58,171 bases of DNA from Pseudovibrio sp. Alg231-02. GTDB lineage: Bacteria > Pseudomonadota > Alphaproteobacteria > Rhizobiales > Stappiaceae. The notes under the pieces are model-generated. The model ran no database searches and had not been told where the DNA came from. It worked only from the letters and a program-made list of their open reading frames with translations. Positions within the stretch are counted from its first letter, which is position 1; each line of letters opens with the position of its first letter. Positions 48,502-56,796 of this stretch are shown here, in pieces. The stretch spans positions 88,016-146,186 of the forward strand of contig NZ_FREX01000013.1 of the NCBI RefSeq assembly GCF_900143565.1, written 5' to 3'. The position numbers were made by a program, and so were the translations under genes.

Positions 48502-48547
48502 ACGCGTGCAATTTGATCAAAGCCAAGGGTGCACGCGTGCACCCTTG
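48498..48547. repeat. Tandem palindromes after repC, candidate parS or similar site
   Basis: A perfect 24-bp palindrome without a loop spans 48524-48547 (half-site CAAGGGTGCACG). An imperfect one, TTGAACGCGTGCAA at 48498-48511, overlaps the repC stop. Both centre on ACGCGT. A loop-less palindrome is more like a dimeric protein site than a terminator, and no T-run follows. Some repABC plasmids carry parS downstream of repC, but the usual GTTNNNNGCNNNNAAC core is not matched. Confidence 0.5.
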
Positions 48548-48583
48548 AGGTAAAAATTCATATAATTCAAATAGATAGCTATT

Positions 48584-50818
48584 TTACCTTTTGTTGAATA
48601 TCTTATCAAGAAGCACTTTGGCATTCTTAGTTTTGACCTTGTCCGGATAGCCCTTGGGTTTCTTGATTTTGCCTTCCTCAACGAACTTGCAGATCCACTT
48701 CATCTGGCTCTCACTGGCAAAATTATTCGCGTCAATCCAGCTGCTCAGAGCCCTTGCTGAGCTTTTGGCTTCATCAGGAAGAGGCTGTCCCAACCGTTCA
48801 GCTATCATCATTGCCCACTTGAGCTGTGCTGGGCTTGGAGCGGATGGCTCCCCTGCCCGCTCCTTCATTGGCCCCAGATAAGCCCGCAACGTGTCATAGC
48901 TTGCCAGATCTGCGCGGGTGAAACGCTTGCCTTCACGTTCAGCCTTGCCCTTAGCTGCTTTGACCATGGCTGGGCTCGGGTTGCGCTGGATATCGAGCTT
49001 AGCCCCCTGCCCGTCCAGAACATCAATTGCCGTCTTCGCAGAGCTGCAGATCTCCTGGATGATTTCATCAGCACCGGCTCTACCACTCACAATGTCATCA
49101 AGTCGCGCTTCCATTGTTGCGGTCGTTGCTGGATCGAGCAGAGAAGGACACCGGTCCTGCAGAAGATGATAGAGCTGCATAGCCGTATCGCTTGCAAAGA
49201 GTTTGCCCTTCGAGACAGTCAGGAAGCTTTGCTTTTTCAGTCCCTCAATAATCGTGTCTCTGGTTGCCGGAGTACCAATGCCCTTGGCTTCCTTAAGCTG
49301 TGCACGCTGGCCCTCATCTTCAACAAACCTCCATGCGTTTTGCATGGCTTCAATCAAGGAACCTTCCGTGTAGCGGGCTGGTGCCTTTGTCTTCTTGGCA
49401 TCAATATTGACAGCTGAGATCCCTACCCCTTCACCGTCTCGAACCTGAGGCAGTTCGGCCTCGCTATCTGAGGATGACCTGTCCTCGATGAACTCACCGT
49501 AAACAGCACGCCAGCCTGAATGAATTGTAGAGCGGCCCACAGTCTTGAACACGATAGTCTGACCATTCACCGGCACACTGATAGCAATCTGTGTTTGGTG
49601 ATATTCGTAATCAGGGCCAAGCGCTGCAAGGAATGTCTTGGCTATGAAATCAAACAGCTTTCGCTCATCAGCGTTCAGCCCTGCAATGATCTTTGAAAAC
49701 TGATCAATCACAGCTGGATTGGGGATGATGGCATGATGAGATTCACCAGCTAGTCCGGCATCTGAGAATACACCGCGTTTGCCTGTCCTGATTGTTGGGG
49801 CCTGCCAGTCCAGATCCTTCACATAGCCGCCGCCAACAAGAGCGGCAAACACAGCGCTTGCTCCATCAACCATGTTCTCAGGAAGATAGCGCACAGCAGC
49901 GCGTGGGTAGGTTGTCAGCTTGTGGATCTCGTAAAGAGCCTGCGCAACGTCTAATGTTTTCTTCGCCGTCCATCCCCATTTGGCAGCTTGTTTTTGCAAG
50001 CTGGGAAGATCAACGGGTTTGCCTGGAGCCTGACGCCGGTTTTCTTGGCGGACGCTGGCTGGGCCATGCCAACCGGTTGCTGCTGCAGCTATTGCTTCAG
50101 CCGTAGCCTTTTGAAAATAGCGCTCACTGTCAGCCGGCCGGTGGTGAAGTTGGAACAGCCCATGTTCACCTTGAATATCTGCAGTCAGCTCAAAGTAATC
50201 TTGTGGCTTGAACTGCGAAAGCTCTTGCTCACGTCTGCAGACAATTCCAAGCGTTGGGGTACGGACCCGGCCAATGCCGATGACTGCACGTACGCCGGAA
50301 GGCACCAGTCTGGTCGTTGCGGTTCTGGTCAGACTGAGATTGAACACCTGATCGGCCTGAGCACGGGCGACCGCTGCATCATAAAGTGAACGATAACTGG
50401 CGTTGGGCTTGGCGCTGGCAAACGCCTCGCGAAGCGTCTTTTCATCTTCTGCCGTAAACATTGCTCGCAGCACGCGGCCGTTGTAGCCGTAAAAATGCAA
50501 AAGGTTCTCACCAATCGCCTGACCCTCGCGGTCGCAATCAGTGGCAATGATAACTTGATCAGCACTGCTTAAAGCACGCTTGATTTTATCAAGGCGCTCA
50601 CCCTTACCGCTGGTTCTGTCAGTAACCAACCCATACCGGCCACCTTGTGGGCGCAGCAGATCTGAAGACCATGCTTTCCAATCCGGATTGGCTTCTTCAG
50701 GAGATTGAAGCCGCAGCAAGTGTCCTTGTGCCGCCAGTACCTCTCCATATCGAGATCCAACAGCCTTCATGACATTGCGGGCTTGCGAGGGTTTTTCTGT
50801 AATGACGATTGATTTCAT
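48584..50818 (-). CDS. topB: DNA topoisomerase III (type IA)
   Basis: A 744-residue type IA topoisomerase. The Toprim domain shows ITEKPSQARNV at the start and ATDCDREGQAIGENLL with the metal-binding acidic residues; the catalytic tyrosine is Tyr304 in KLTTYPRAAV; GIGTPATRDTIIEGL lies in the gate domain. The C terminus, after residue about 600, holds two similar short units (SPAQLKWAMMIAERL and SESQMKWICKFVEE) in place of zinc fingers. Plasmid-borne TopB enzymes decatenate daughter molecules, which suits its place beside repABC. It is transcribed toward repC. Confidence 0.92.
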   Translation of the reverse strand: MKSIVITEKPSQARNVMKAVGSRYGEVLAAQGHLLRLQSPEEANPDWKAWSSDLLRPQGGRYGLVTDRTSGKGERLDKIKRALSSADQVIIATDCDREGQAIGENLLHFYGYNGRVLRAMFTAEDEKTLREAFASAKPNASYRSLYDAAVARAQADQVFNLSLTRTATTRLVPSGVRAVIGIGRVRTPTLGIVCRREQELSQFKPQDYFELTADIQGEHGLFQLHHRPADSERYFQKATAEAIAAAATGWHGPASVRQENRRQAPGKPVDLPSLQKQAAKWGWTAKKTLDVAQALYEIHKLTTYPRAAVRYLPENMVDGASAVFAALVGGGYVKDLDWQAPTIRTGKRGVFSDAGLAGESHHAIIPNPAVIDQFSKIIAGLNADERKLFDFIAKTFLAALGPDYEYHQTQIAISVPVNGQTIVFKTVGRSTIHSGWRAVYGEFIEDRSSSDSEAELPQVRDGEGVGISAVNIDAKKTKAPARYTEGSLIEAMQNAWRFVEDEGQRAQLKEAKGIGTPATRDTIIEGLKKQSFLTVSKGKLFASDTAMQLYHLLQDRCPSLLDPATTATMEARLDDIVSGRAGADEIIQEICSSAKTAIDVLDGQGAKLDIQRNPSPAMVKAAKGKAEREGKRFTRADLASYDTLRAYLGPMKERAGEPSAPSPAQLKWAMMIAERLGQPLPDEAKSSARALSSWIDANNFASESQMKWICKFVEEGKIKKPKGYPDKVKTKNAKVLLDKIFNKR

Positions 50819-51201
50819 GGTGCCCCATGCAACTAAAATGGTTCATTTTGCGCATGCTCGAAAAGGTGAATTCTTGAAAGTCTTCAGAGCGGAGGAGGCA
50901 ACTCCGGTCCAAATTTCAATCATCCAGATTCTACTTGAACAGTCCGGGGCTGCAAGCACAATTCGACCAGGACGGTCGCAGGTTCAACCTTTTGGCTCTG
51001 ACTGAGAGACTGACACACGAGCCCCCCAGATGTGCGGGTGGTTTCAGGTCTTTTCTTACCTGCCATCACAATCAATTCTTGAACAAGAGGTTAAGGCGGT
51101 GGGCCTATACGGGGTGTGACTACGGGATCGGCACGGCGGCAACGCTGCGCTATGCCTTATTGCTCACCCTTCGCCCCACGCTTTGCCGCTGCGCGCTACT
51201 T

Positions 51202-51224
51202 AAAACACGCCTGCGGCCTGTTTT
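51202..51224. terminator. Bidirectional Rho-independent terminator-like hairpin
   Basis: AAAACACGCC and GGCCTGTTTT pair with one mismatch around a TGC loop, giving A-tract and T-tract flanks that can act on either strand. No gene clearly ends here, so it may belong to a lost gene. Confidence 0.45.
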
Positions 51225-52384
51225 ATTAAGCTTGCAATTGGGTGCTCCGCACCCGCTTTGAGAAAAGAAACCGATGTATCCAGCAGAGTTTGAAAAGCTG
51301 GTGCAGCTTCATATCAATTCTGATCTGGACGTGAGGATATTTGAGGGCAGGGGGGAAAGCTCGCGGTCCTCAAATAGAACAGCGTTCGGGGTCGTTGCAC
51401 GTGAAAGCAAAGAACATTGAGGCGGTCTTGTGAGGGTGAGCAGGGAGGGAAGTAAATTGAGCAAGGATAGGAGATAGTTTTGGAGGATCAAGGCTAAGCT
51501 TCAAAATATTTAGGACAGGGGTTTTTACTTCAGATCTGAAATGAGAGCTCAAACAGTGAAAGCGAAGGTGATCTTCAGGTGATGAAATGAGCAAGACAAG
51601 GGAAAGATCAAGCGGAAGGGAAGAATCTCAAAACAGATTTTTAAGCGGGTAGCGAACTTAAGAGGTTCTAAGATCTGGAGTTGGTTCAGGAGTTTGTAGC
51701 CTGGTTGCAATGTGAGCTGCAGAAAAATAACGAACAAGGTTTTAACTGCTGGTAGCAAGATGGATATCTGATGTATCTAACTGATAATAATAGTGAAATC
51801 TAAGAGGATTCATAGTCTCATTGTTTTGAAAATGAAAAGATGGGCCAATCGTATCTGATGTTCGATCTGAAACGAGATCTCGAAATTTTCAGTTGTCTAA
51901 CACGGGCTCAGGTGAACTGATGTGGCTTCCTCTGAATTCGAAATAGATTAGTTATATCAATCTGTTCTGGCATATTTTTGAAGATCTGCAGTCAGTTATG
52001 TTCGTGGTGTTAGATCAGCTGATGAAGCTTGATTAGAATTGTTTTTCAAGTCTGTAAGTCGTGTTTTTGGAAGGCTGGTATGAGTTGCTGGATCGTAAGA
52101 TGGGTGATCACGATGAGTAAGAGATTCTGAATCTGGCCTTTGATGAAATAATGCGCCGTATTTTAGAGCATAAGAAACAATAGCTCAGTGGCACGTCTGC
52201 CTGATGGCAGACCGGGCCTGTCCACGCGCCTTTGACGCTTACCAAGCCACACACCTCCACGCTTAAGGTCTCATAATTTCCTCCTGCCGTCTCTAACGAG
52301 CCAGCAAGGACAAAACTCAACCTAAAGCGCTCCACTGTCTGTCTCGGCCATGCGGGGACTGTCCCTCGTGCAAAGAAAGGCGGC

Positions 52385-52483
52385 AAGCCGCTTAGCGGCT
52401 TCCTTTATCTGCTGACCTCTAAGTCTCCCTTCAGCATGGTCAAGGCAACCTGCAAGCAGGCATTCAAAGAATGACCTTGACCA
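52385..52483. repeat. Two hairpins upstream of the 52.6-kb small gene
   Basis: The first is AAGCCGC-TTA-GCGGCTT (52385-52401), followed by CCTTTAT, terminator-like on the plus strand. The second is a two-level fold: outer stem TGGTCAAGG / CCTTGACCA (52437-52483) enclosing CCTGC-AA-GCAGG. Together they could mark the 3' end of a small RNA or an upstream transcript; no partner is known. Confidence 0.4.
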
Positions 52484-52578
52484 CACTGAACGGCTTTCCA
52501 TGACGAGAAAAGTGAAACGACCTTCCAGAGGGGGAGGGGAGTGGACACTTAACTCATCTCATACAAGGAGCAAGTTTT

Positions 52579-52830
52579 ATGGGAACCCAAACACATCTGG
52601 CCTTAATCCCAGAAGCCTCAAACGAGGCTGAAGAAAAGATCTACACGGCACTGAGAGGTACGCCAGATGCGGACAAAGCAGTGCATGCAGCAGTTACGCT
52701 CATTCTGGCCTATGCATCCTACAGATCCTATGAACCTGAAATGGGACTGGTTGAGACAGCGATGGAACACGCTTTGGAAGCGTTCTCAATTGATAAAGTC
52801 GATGTTATTGATGAGGACGAAGAGGCATAA
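52579..52830 (+). CDS. Small acidic hypothetical protein
   Basis: An 83-residue protein with a good AGGAG site 8 bp before the ATG. It is alpha-helical in character (EASNEAEEKIYTALRG, then HAAVTLILAYASYRSYEPE) and ends in a very acidic tail (VIDEDEEA). No transmembrane segment or known motif. A coding-like but startless segment follows (52858-53031). Confidence 0.6.
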   Translation: MGTQTHLALIPEASNEAEEKIYTALRGTPDADKAVHAAVTLILAYASYRSYEPEMGLVETAMEHALEAFSIDKVDVIDEDEEA

Positions 52831-52857
52831 TTTTGAAGTTAATGTCACGGTTCTGCA

Positions 52858-53031
52858 GTAGGCGAACAGCTTCAGGGCGACACTGAGGAGCTGGCTTATG
52901 CTTTGGTCGCAATATCGGATAATCCGCAGGCTCAAATCAGGCCCCATGTGGCAGAGCATATCTGCGATCAGGACGATAAGCAGTCAGTTATTTCGCTGCT
53001 CAATAGCCTCTTGGAGGAACTTTCCAACTAA
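52858..53031 (+). pseudogene. Startless coding-like remnant
   Basis: In the frame that ends at TAA 53029-53031 the translation is protein-like (GEQLQGDTEELAYALVAISD, then HVAEHICDQDDKQSVISLL, then EELSN). No ATG precedes it in frame, so it is probably the 3' end of a gene of the same kind as its acidic neighbour. The family is not recognised. Confidence 0.35.
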
Positions 53032-53059
53032 TTTCATTTCTAAATATTTGGTGATTGAT

Positions 53060-53278
53060 ATGAGCATTCAAACAACGCTCAATTGGCGTACAATGGATAC
53101 TTACAACAAGGGCGATAAAGTCCTATTTTGGGTCGCAAATGGCTGTGAGGAATTCCCAGTATACGGTTACATCAATATTGACGGCGAAATCTGGGACGAA
53201 AACGGTGTGGGGTTTGGCAGTGGCAACAAAGCAAGAATGTGGGCCAGGTTCTCGCCGCCCGACTTAAATTTGCATTGA
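53060..53278 (+). CDS. Small hypothetical protein (72 residues)
   Basis: ATG at 53060 starts MSIQTTLNWRTMDTYNKGDK, followed by VLFWVANGCEEFPVYGYI and WDENGVGFGSGNKARMWARF. The aromatic pattern (W..GDKVLFW...GYI...W) resembles small single-domain proteins of DUF551 type found in phages and plasmids, but the match is loose. There is no signal peptide. A GTG three codons upstream is an alternative start. Confidence 0.5.
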   Translation: MSIQTTLNWRTMDTYNKGDKVLFWVANGCEEFPVYGYINIDGEIWDENGVGFGSGNKARMWARFSPPDLNLH

Positions 53279-53367
53279 CCTGACATTGTTATCAAAGCGG
53301 TCTGTTCATAGCAGGCCGCTTTTCATTTGTGCTGTATCAACCGTATTGGTGATGCTCAGTTGGAGCG

Positions 53368-53547
53368 CTACATAGTCCTGATTTTCTTGTCGGTCTTATA
53401 TTGCCCCAGTGCATACACGGCCCAAATGGCCGCTGGTATCCAGCCAATCACGGTGATCTGAAGCAACAGGCAAAAGATCCCCTGAAACGGGCGGTTGATT
53501 GTGAAGAACACAACAAAGGGAAGCACAAGAGTCAGAATTAAACGCAT
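53368..53547 (-). CDS. YqaE/Pmp3-family small membrane protein
   Basis: A 59-residue protein with two transmembrane helices separated by a short polar turn: LILTLVLPFVVFFTINR and FCLLLQITVIGWIPAAIWAV, then ALGQYKTDKKI. This is the layout of the Pmp3/YqaE proteolipid family, which affects membrane potential and stress tolerance in other organisms. ATG at 53547 has GGAG nine bases upstream; the longer frame to 53634 has no SD. It stands alone. Confidence 0.8.
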   Translation of the reverse strand: MRLILTLVLPFVVFFTINRPFQGIFCLLLQITVIGWIPAAIWAVYALGQYKTDKKIRTM

Positions 53548-53919
53548 AAATGAAATCTCCGCAGGAATGAAAAGATAACTCCACCTGGCGCAGTCTTGCG
53601 CGGTCATGAGATCAGCGCCTTTATCCGCAAACATGGCTGAGCCATGGATTTGTAAACACTGATGTATTGCGCATTTGAACTGCTCGTTCCAAGTCTTTTC
53701 TTCATCAGGACGCGCAGCACAGAGCGGCCAGATTTGCTTGGTTCTTGATCTTTATGAGCCGATTTCATCGAAGCTGGTTCTTCGGGCCAAGATCCTCCCT
53801 GAAGCACGATACAGCTCAGGTTCAGACCAGTTTCGCTCAAGACACTTGCCTTGAGGTAAGATTGATCATGTGTTCTTTTATTGCAGTTTCTTCGTTTTTC
53901 ATTTGCCAGTGAGTTTTTC

Positions 53920-54093
53920 ATGAATGCCATTACACAAATCCCGCAGCTCATTCAGGAGCAGGATCTCGCCTTTACCTTTGCCGCTCCTGCGTAGCCGGAG
54001 GCCGGATTGCTGGTCACAGGGGTCTCGGCAACTGAACGCCTTAACGGGCTCACGCAGATTCAGATTGAGCTGGCCAGTCCCGACTGTGTCTGA
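53920..54093 (+). pseudogene. VgrG N-terminal remnant
   Basis: From ATG 53920 the frame reads NAITQIPQLIQEQDLAFTF, stops at TAG 53992-53994, then PEAGLLVTGVSATERLNGL, QIQIELASPDCV and TGA. The pattern (F-F, LLV..VS.TE.L, I.LASP) is that of the start of T6SS VgrG spike proteins. The other about 600 residues are missing. It is a relic of the T6SS spike near hcp. Confidence 0.55.
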
Positions 54094-54104
54094 GTGAAAG
54101 AGAA

Positions 54105-54175
54105 ATAACTTTACCTGTCCAAGATCCCCGGAAACTGAAACCTGACCTTTGGCAACGGTGACTAAAAGCTCAGCT
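54105..54175 (-). pseudogene. Possible hlyD-like fragment
   Basis: Minus-strand translation AELLVTVAKGQVSVSGDLG parallels GELDIVATARGQVSLSGG of the HlyD adaptor at 28.9-30.2 kb. Only about 20 residues match, so chance is possible. Confidence 0.3.
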
Positions 54176-54283
54176 TGATCAGGTTAGCCATGAGACTGAT
54201 TACAAGAATTGCTGGTCTGCTATATTCTTTAGTTATTTCTGTTTGGCCTCGCCAATAATCCTGTCACTTACATTGAGGCTTTA

Positions 54284-55918
54284 ATGGTTCCTAAGAATTC
54301 TAGCAAAACCCTTGATGCAGGTTTTTGGAGAAGCACAAGCCGGCGGCAGTTTCTTATAAATGGAGTTTTAGCCTGCGCAGCTTCTAAGTTGCTGGGAGGA
54401 TGCTCTGGCCCCCAAACTGATCTGCGAACGCTTTGGAAGGATTGGCATTCCAATTGGCGGAGGATGCAAGAAACCGCCCGGAAACGCCAATGGGAAGTTA
54501 CCACGCTTGATATTGCTCCACCTGTTGCTCCTGAAGCATTAGCCATCGTGGAGAGTCGATATCAAATGCTGTTCCCGTCGCAGCTTCGTGCGGTGCTAAC
54601 CCAGCTATCTGGCTGCGTGACCTTTGGGTGGTACACGCCAAATCATCTTAGCTCTTTTGGCAGGTTGGATATGCCGCAAATGAGTTTTAATCGTGATGCT
54701 GTTTGGGATCTGTCACATATCAATAGCTATGCCCTGCCGAATTTTGTCGCCCTGAAAAGCCAGGTAGCATCTGAGAGTATCTCAGAAGCTCCTAACTTTC
54801 CTGAGATGTGGGAGAACCAGTTCCCGTTCTATTATTTGAAGAATGGAGACATTGTTACCATTGATGTGTCTGATCCCGACCCGCAAAAGCAACCTGTCCG
54901 GTACTTTTCGCATGAACTGGAGATGTTGCATGGGTTAGCGCTTGCCCCAGATTTTTTTAGTTTCATAACTGAAATGTCAAAACTTGGTTTTGCTGGTACG
55001 GAGTGGGCTTCGTGGTTGCGCTTCGGCGACAACCAGCAAAATGACAGGTATTATCTGAGCTCTGACAGTGAAGGGGCCAAGGCGTGGATCAAATGGCTTG
55101 AGCGTGATCCAGAAAATGTTGGCCCGGATGAACCTCCCCAAGCGGTTGTCGAAACAACTCCAGCAGACAGAGCCCTGCTGGAATCTGCGCGCGCCAATTC
55201 AGTTTCTGGGGTTAAACGGGCCCTTCGCTTAGGCGCCCATCCTGATTGTGTTCCCGGCAGTGACTGGATATCCGGGAACTTTTTATGGGACCATGAATTC
55301 TCAACGGCAATCACGTATGCGGTTCGAAACAGCAACCTTGATATGCTTGAGATTTTGCTGGGGGCAGGGGCTATACTCAACACCCGCCGCTTACCTTTAA
55401 ATGACGCAGTAAAAGAAAGCTCTCTGGCAACCGTGCGATGGCTTATTGCGAAGGGAGCACGTGTTGATGGATGGAAGCACCAGCGTTATTTCCCCCTGCA
55501 TGATCTGGTCGTTACACGACGCCAGATAGCTCTGAAAACGCGCTCTGAATATAGGCAGCAAATAAATAAGACCTACGGAACGCTTTGGTCTGATTTGAAA
55601 GAAACAGAGCTTAAACGAAAGCTCAACGCGCATATCAGCTATGAAGAATACTTGATTTTTCTTCGCACACTTCTGGCTGCTGGCGCTGATCCCGATGCTC
55701 CCTGGGATAATGGCATAACCATGCTGGCATGGGGAGATGAAAAGACGGCTGAAGTTCTGCTTGCATATGGCGCGAATCCGAATGCACGCGATGACTATGG
55801 TAAGACACCTCTTCACACAGCAAGGACAGGTAGGAAAGTTCGCATTCTCGCAGGGGCTGGTGCTGATGTTAATTTACTGGCAAGTCGTCCGCTGATCGAC
55901 CCTCTTACGGACAGGTAA
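54284..55918 (+). CDS. Tat-type lipoprotein with SMI1/KNR4-like and ankyrin-repeat regions
   Basis: A 544-residue protein. The N terminus has a twin-arginine motif S-R-R-Q-F-L (residues 19-24), a hydrophobic core and a lipobox LGGC with Cys40, so it should be exported folded and lipid-anchored in the periplasm. Residues about 80-240 resemble the SMI1/KNR4 superfamily (ALAIVESRYQMLFPSQLRAV, then a late LRFGDNQQNDRYYLSSD), many members of which are immunity proteins. Residues about 285-540 contain ankyrin repeats (LDMLEILLGAGA, VRWLIAKGARVDG, LRTLLAAGADPDAP, AEVLLAYGANPNARDDYGKTPLH). GAGG stands before the ATG. The setting beside a vgrG remnant and hcp makes a T6SS immunity role attractive (inference). 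Confidence 0.75.
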   Translation: MVPKNSSKTLDAGFWRSTSRRQFLINGVLACAASKLLGGCSGPQTDLRTLWKDWHSNWRRMQETARKRQWEVTTLDIAPPVAPEALAIVESRYQMLFPSQLRAVLTQLSGCVTFGWYTPNHLSSFGRLDMPQMSFNRDAVWDLSHINSYALPNFVALKSQVASESISEAPNFPEMWENQFPFYYLKNGDIVTIDVSDPDPQKQPVRYFSHELEMLHGLALAPDFFSFITEMSKLGFAGTEWASWLRFGDNQQNDRYYLSSDSEGAKAWIKWLERDPENVGPDEPPQAVVETTPADRALLESARANSVSGVKRALRLGAHPDCVPGSDWISGNFLWDHEFSTAITYAVRNSNLDMLEILLGAGAILNTRRLPLNDAVKESSLATVRWLIAKGARVDGWKHQRYFPLHDLVVTRRQIALKTRSEYRQQINKTYGTLWSDLKETELKRKLNAHISYEEYLIFLRTLLAAGADPDAPWDNGITMLAWGDEKTAEVLLAYGANPNARDDYGKTPLHTARTGRKVRILAGAGADVNLLASRPLIDPLTDR

Positions 55919-56004
55919 AATCTGGGACCGGTCGCCAATTTAAAATAGGTTACAGAAGTTTCGGCGGTTCCGGCTTACAACCCCAACAACGCCGGACAAA
56001 CAGA

Positions 56005-56155
56005 TCCAGGAAAAACGACAGACGATTAAACGTAAAACTCTTTAAAGCCGCCGCTTGCGCTACCACGCACAAGCCGCATTATATTAATACATAACAGGGT
56101 CAAACACTCCGATATTCGAAAGCTAATTTTGTCCAGCTATCTTTGACGACGGACA
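56005..56155 (+). pseudogene. IS3-family transposase 3' remnant, copy 3
   Basis: The translated segment IQEKRQTIKRKTL, stop, SRRLRYHAQAA matches the C terminus of the transposases at 14.8 and 26.6 kb. The following flank, through TTTTGTCCAGCTATC near 56143, is shared with the 14.9-kb copy. It abuts the next gene. Confidence 0.6.
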
Positions 56156-56178
56156 TACAATTTGAAACAGAGAATTTC

Positions 56179-56712
56179 ATGCATATCCTTATTTTGATTG
56201 TCGGTGTTTTGAGCGCCGCTTGCCTTTGGTGGTACCGAATTAAACAGATGAGTAAAGCGGGGCGGGAAGTCTCTGAAGCTGTGTCGAAGACAGCCAGACG
56301 TCTGCGCGCTGATCAGCAGACACATCGCAGTTCGGTAGCGCCAATGCTGCATATAAGCGACCCTGTCACAGCTGCGTCAACATTGATCCTTTCGATTATA
56401 TCCGAAGGGAAGGAGGTCCCCCGGAACGTGGAGATAAAGTTGCATCAAGTGCTCTGTGAAATCACCAACCCGGATGAAGCCAGTGCAGCTGTTGCAGAAG
56501 GTAAGCGTCTGCAACGCAAGACATCGCGCACCTTGGATGTTGTTCAGGTTCTGGGAGAGATGTTGAGGGATCGGTTGTCTGCTGCCGAGCAGCAGCATCT
56601 CATCCAAATGATTTACACCGTATTTGCCGCTTGTCCGAAAAGACCCGCACACACTTCGAATTATATCGTCGCGCTGCGCCAGGTGCTTGGTTTGACCGAG
56701 CACGCATCATAG
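56179..56712 (+). CDS. Membrane-anchored alpha-helical protein, possibly TerB-like
   Basis: A 177-residue protein with an N-terminal transmembrane helix (MHILILIVGVLSAACLWWY), a basic linker and a soluble helical domain of about 115 residues. The domain (AASTLILSIISEGKEVPRNV, then QVLGEMLRDRLSAAEQQHLI) has the acidic-helix pattern of TerB-like proteins, but the signature is not exact. ATG at 56179 is preferred over a TTG 12 codons upstream because that start lies inside the IS remnant. No strong SD. It sits between the immunity-like gene and hcp on the same strand. Confidence 0.6.
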   Translation: MHILILIVGVLSAACLWWYRIKQMSKAGREVSEAVSKTARRLRADQQTHRSSVAPMLHISDPVTAASTLILSIISEGKEVPRNVEIKLHQVLCEITNPDEASAAVAEGKRLQRKTSRTLDVVQVLGEMLRDRLSAAEQQHLIQMIYTVFAACPKRPAHTSNYIVALRQVLGLTEHAS

Positions 56713-56796
56713 ACGGCGCTATCAATTTAACCTGAATTTGGCGGCACTTGTTTTTTGCGGATGGATTTTAGGCGTCGAGCATAGCGGCTTGGCGTT

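Larger units (their letters stand above)
50819..52578. other. Gene-poor 1.76-kb region
   Basis: No convincing intact gene. A purine-rich stretch on the plus strand (about 51260-51780) and a coding-like relic near 52080-52183 (YELLDRKMGDHDE, stop, EILNLAFDEIMRRILEHKKQ) suggest decayed genes. A 45-codon frame at 51273-51419 starts with MYPAEFEKLVQLH but has no good SD. Hairpins are listed separately. Confidence 0.45.
53548..54283. other. Gene-free stretch with secretion-gene relics
   Basis: Apart from the vgrG N-terminal remnant (53920-54093) and a possible hlyD-like scrap (54105-54175) I see no gene. The promoter of the ankyrin lipoprotein gene should lie in the last 100 bp. Confidence 0.4.

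Noticed and set aside
51273-51419. 45-codon plus-strand frame starting MYPAEFEKLVQLH
   Set aside because: The first residues look protein-like, but the end is low-complexity and no good ribosome site precedes it; left inside the gene-poor entry.
55397-55816. 139-residue minus-strand frame within the ankyrin lipoprotein gene
   Set aside because: Antisense to ankyrin repeats with strong family similarity on the plus strand.
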